A DNA stretch of 64,000 nucleotides from Terriglobales bacterium. Lineage in GTDB: Bacteria > Acidobacteriota > Terriglobia > Terriglobales > Acidobacteriaceae. Made by a program: the position numbers and the translations under genes. The notes beneath the pieces were generated by a model, which was not told where the DNA came from, ran no database searches, and was given only the letters and a program-made list of their open reading frames with translations. Below, in pieces: positions 62,628 to 64,000 of this stretch (positions are counted from its first letter, which is position 1; the number at the start of each line of letters is the position of its first letter). The stretch spans positions 186,001-250,000 of the forward strand of contig JAOAPE010000010.1 in the NCBI GenBank assembly GCA_025462725.1. Direction: 5' to 3'.

Positions 62628-62739
62628 TTAGTACCCCCCCCCCCCCCGCATTTTTTCAAAATATTGAAAGTAGAGGGGTTAGCGGGGCGTGGTTGGTAAA
62701 ATATTGATTACAGGTGAGTTAAAGGTCAAAATATTGATT
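62628..62739 (-). promoter_or_regulatory. Possible promoter with homopolymeric spacer and three motif copies
   Basis: Leftward, TTGAAA (62659-62654) and TACTAA (62633-62628) could be -35 and -10 boxes separated by 20 nt, of which 14 are G. The motif AAAATATTGA occurs on the plus strand at 62658, 62698 and 62728, spaced 40 and 30 nt, so on one face of the helix. Confidence 0.4.
62634..62647. repeat. Run of 14 C
   Basis: Uninterrupted poly-C, 25-38 nt upstream of the zinc-motif gene start. Its exact length in the read data may be uncertain. Confidence 0.85.
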
Positions 62740-62837
62740 CCATTCGGGTTAGTTGTATAACTATATGCAAAGCATATGCGTACAATTATTCTATTTAGGC
62801 ATGGAGTTGTCAAGGAGATTTTTGTGTGGAAAAGCGA

Positions 62838-62975
62838 TTTCACCGCGGAGGCGCGGAGGAAGGCAGGGCTTCACCGCAAAGGGCGCAAAGGTGCGCAAAG
62901 GTAATGAGGTGAGGGGAATCGGAGTGAAGCACATTTTCATCGCGGAGAGGCGGAGGCGCGGAGGAGACAAACGGT
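62838..62975. repeat. Degenerate GCGGAGG-type tandem repeats
   Basis: Imperfect units built on CACCGCGGAGGCGCGGAGGA: TTCACCGCGGAGGCGCGGAGG, TTCACCGCAAAGGGCGCAAAGG and CATCGCGGAGAGGCGGAGG. No ORF here is convincing. This family of intergenic repeats is widespread in soil bacteria. Confidence 0.65.
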
Positions 62976-62978
62976 TTG

Positions 62979-63353
62979 TTAGAGTGTGCCGCCGACCGAA
63001 GGCTCGTTTTTAGGCCGGGTATCCAGCCAGTCGAGAAAGATGGCGAGATATGAGATGAGTATCGTGGAGACCAATCCATATCCGATGCGATCGTCGGCAA
63101 GGGTTCCCATATCGTTCAGCATAAGCGTAAGGCCGAAGAGGATGAATGCGCCGCCGGTCAGGATGAATGCCCGCCGAGTGACGGGCCTGTCCTCTAATGC
63201 TTTCGGTTTTGCAGGTAACATCACCAACATTGCGGTGGGCGGGAAATGATATTCCCATGTGCCGCCAAGCAACCGTAGAGACGGGAGAAATGCGCAGAGC
63301 AGGTAGTAGATTCCGATAGTCAGCGCGATGATGGCACAACCAAGCTGTAGCAT
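62979..63353 (-). CDS. Small membrane hypothetical protein
   Basis: A 124-residue protein with hydrophobic segments at CAIIALTIGIYYLLCAFL, FILTGGAFILFGLTLML and GLVSTILISYLAIFLDWL. A conserved-looking TWEYHFPP lies in the first loop. No family recognised. It ends close to the repeats at 62975. Confidence 0.65.
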   Translation of the reverse strand: MLQLGCAIIALTIGIYYLLCAFLPSLRLLGGTWEYHFPPTAMLVMLPAKPKALEDRPVTRRAFILTGGAFILFGLTLMLNDMGTLADDRIGYGLVSTILISYLAIFLDWLDTRPKNEPSVGGTL

Positions 63354-63410
63354 TCAGCGAGATTGTATCCGGAAGATTGGGATGAAGAATGCAATTGTTT
63401 TAGAGGCGAG

Positions 63411-63628
63411 GCGCTTCGCGCGTTAAACCCGCCGTGGGCAGAGCGGAAGGGCAGCGCGTTTTATCTGTACCCGCGGCTTACGCCGTGGGCTATTCACTTA
63501 CGCCTGCTCTGCAGGCTGAGTCCCTTCATAGTTTCTATGATTCTGAATCAAACCCTTACCTCAGCGGCTAAAGCCGATTTTAATGACGACTAAATGCAGG
63601 CCTGAATGCCTGCGCCACCCGTGCTGAG
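63411..63628. repeat. Multi-hairpin intergenic repeat, copy 2
   Basis: Second copy of the element at 61837-62033. Its hairpins are GCGC-TTC-GCGC, CCCGCGGC/GCCGTGGG, GCCTGC/GCAGGC, CGGC-TAAA-GCCG and GCAGGC/GCCTGC. A longer insertion (CATAGTTTCTATG, itself a small hairpin) lies between the second and third. Confidence 0.8.
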
Positions 63629-63846
63629 CTAATGCTACTGAAATCCCCGCGTTAGCTTCGCGAACGTGGGGCACCCAATTCTCAACTCCCACCCGGCAAA
63701 CCACCCACCCTAACAAGCTAGGGTGGGGTACCCGGCAGTCATAGGGAAGGCTGACTTGCCCCGTAAGCAAGCGACTGCATTCCCGGAGCTGTCGACCACA
63801 CTGGACCATGACAAGTAGATGCCGCCAGTGTTTGGAGCTTGCCGCC
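63629..63846. repeat. Further hairpin-rich intergenic DNA
   Basis: CCCCGCGTT/AACGTGGGG (63645-63671) and CCCACCCTA/TAGGGTGGG (63704-63727) are perfect or near-perfect stems. GGGGTACCC lies next to the second. No gene seen between here and the SnoaL-like gene end. Confidence 0.6.
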
Positions 63847-63999
63847 TTAGACAGCTCCCGAGTCGCGGGCTACTTGTAGCGTATCGAGATACTGCTGGAA
63901 CTTGACGACTCGTCCCTCGCGGATTGTCCAGACGTGAGCGACCTGTGCTTTGAAGTCCTCAGCTTTGCCGCGAAATCTGCCGTGATAGTAGCCGAGAAC
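63847..63999 (-). CDS. SnoaL-like / ketosteroid isomerase-related protein (C-terminal part)
   Basis: The window ends inside this leftward frame. The last 50 residues include VLGYYHGRFRGKAEDF, AQVAHVWTIREGRVVKFQQYLDT and a stop after SGAV. WTIREGRVVKFQQYLDT is the C-terminal strand pair of NTF2-like SnoaL proteins (COG3631 type). The N-terminal half is outside the window, so the active-site residues cannot be judged. Confidence 0.75.
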   Translation of the reverse strand, partial: VLGYYHGRFRGKAEDFKAQVAHVWTIREGRVVKFQQYLDTLQVARDSGAV

Positions 64000-64000
64000 C

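Noticed and set aside
62157-62699. Rightward 180-residue frame across the zinc-motif gene and its leader
   Set aside because: It is antisense to a better-supported gene, is Gly/Glu/Val-biased as expected of a shadow frame and reads through the poly-C tract.
62838-62975. CRISPR array
   Set aside because: The units are degenerate, have no constant spacer length and no cas genes are near.

Overview
The window looks like chromosome from an Acidobacteriota member, probably of the Koribacter/Terriglobales kind. This is inferred from gene content, not from a marker gene. It carries four Oar-like TonB-dependent receptors with an N-terminal carboxypeptidase-regulatory-like domain. It also has a 3.8-kaa secreted DUF7948/SBBP/DUF11 protein, a Ser/Thr kinase with TPRs, a class III cyclase fused to FHA domains, and multi-hairpin intergenic repeats of a type common in that phylum. 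Base composition is moderately GC-rich and even.

Positions 1-7991 are the right end of a prophage. Rightward late genes run from a truncated tail-assembly gene (DUF6950-like) through a gpJ-like tail hub to a compact lysis region: two small membrane or coiled-coil proteins, a DUF5675 protein with an L,D-transpeptidase-like H...GC motif, a spanin-like protein and a holin-like protein. After a terminator, five small leftward genes form a block of unknown function. The region ends in a 3' tRNA half with C before CCA (a tRNA-His trait). No 5' half is present, which is what an attachment site left by integration into a tRNA gene looks like.

Positions 8013-12618 hold a UDP-glucose dehydrogenase paralogue that has lost its catalytic Cys and Glu, a 2H phosphoesterase, a DUF4112 protein, tRNA-Pro(TGG), a secreted HExxH protein and a dTDP-rhamnose 4-epimerase-like enzyme. 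Positions 12629-42142 are dominated by the cell envelope and signalling: three TonB receptors, a kinase/TPR operon, the giant repeat protein and a FHA-cyclase.

Positions 42235-51236 hold a SRPBCC protein, a secreted protein behind a palindromic TATAAT promoter, the tightly packed trpC-trpF-trpB-trpA operon, tRNA-Leu(CAG), a stand-alone histidine-phosphoacceptor-like helix pair, a sugar nucleotidyltransferase plus CgeB-like glycosyltransferase pair, OsmC, a mini zinc ribbon and a YihY transporter-like protein. Positions 51599-64000 hold a fourth TonB receptor, MsrA, an exonuclease-phosphatase/phospholipase-D pair and many small housekeeping or hypothetical genes. The last 2 kb is repeat-rich.

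The most unusual features are three. The first is a two-copy intergenic element whose hairpins are kept by compensatory changes. The second is a 14-C homopolymer lying in a possible promoter spacer next to three evenly spaced copies of one motif. The third is the unknown gene block at the prophage end.
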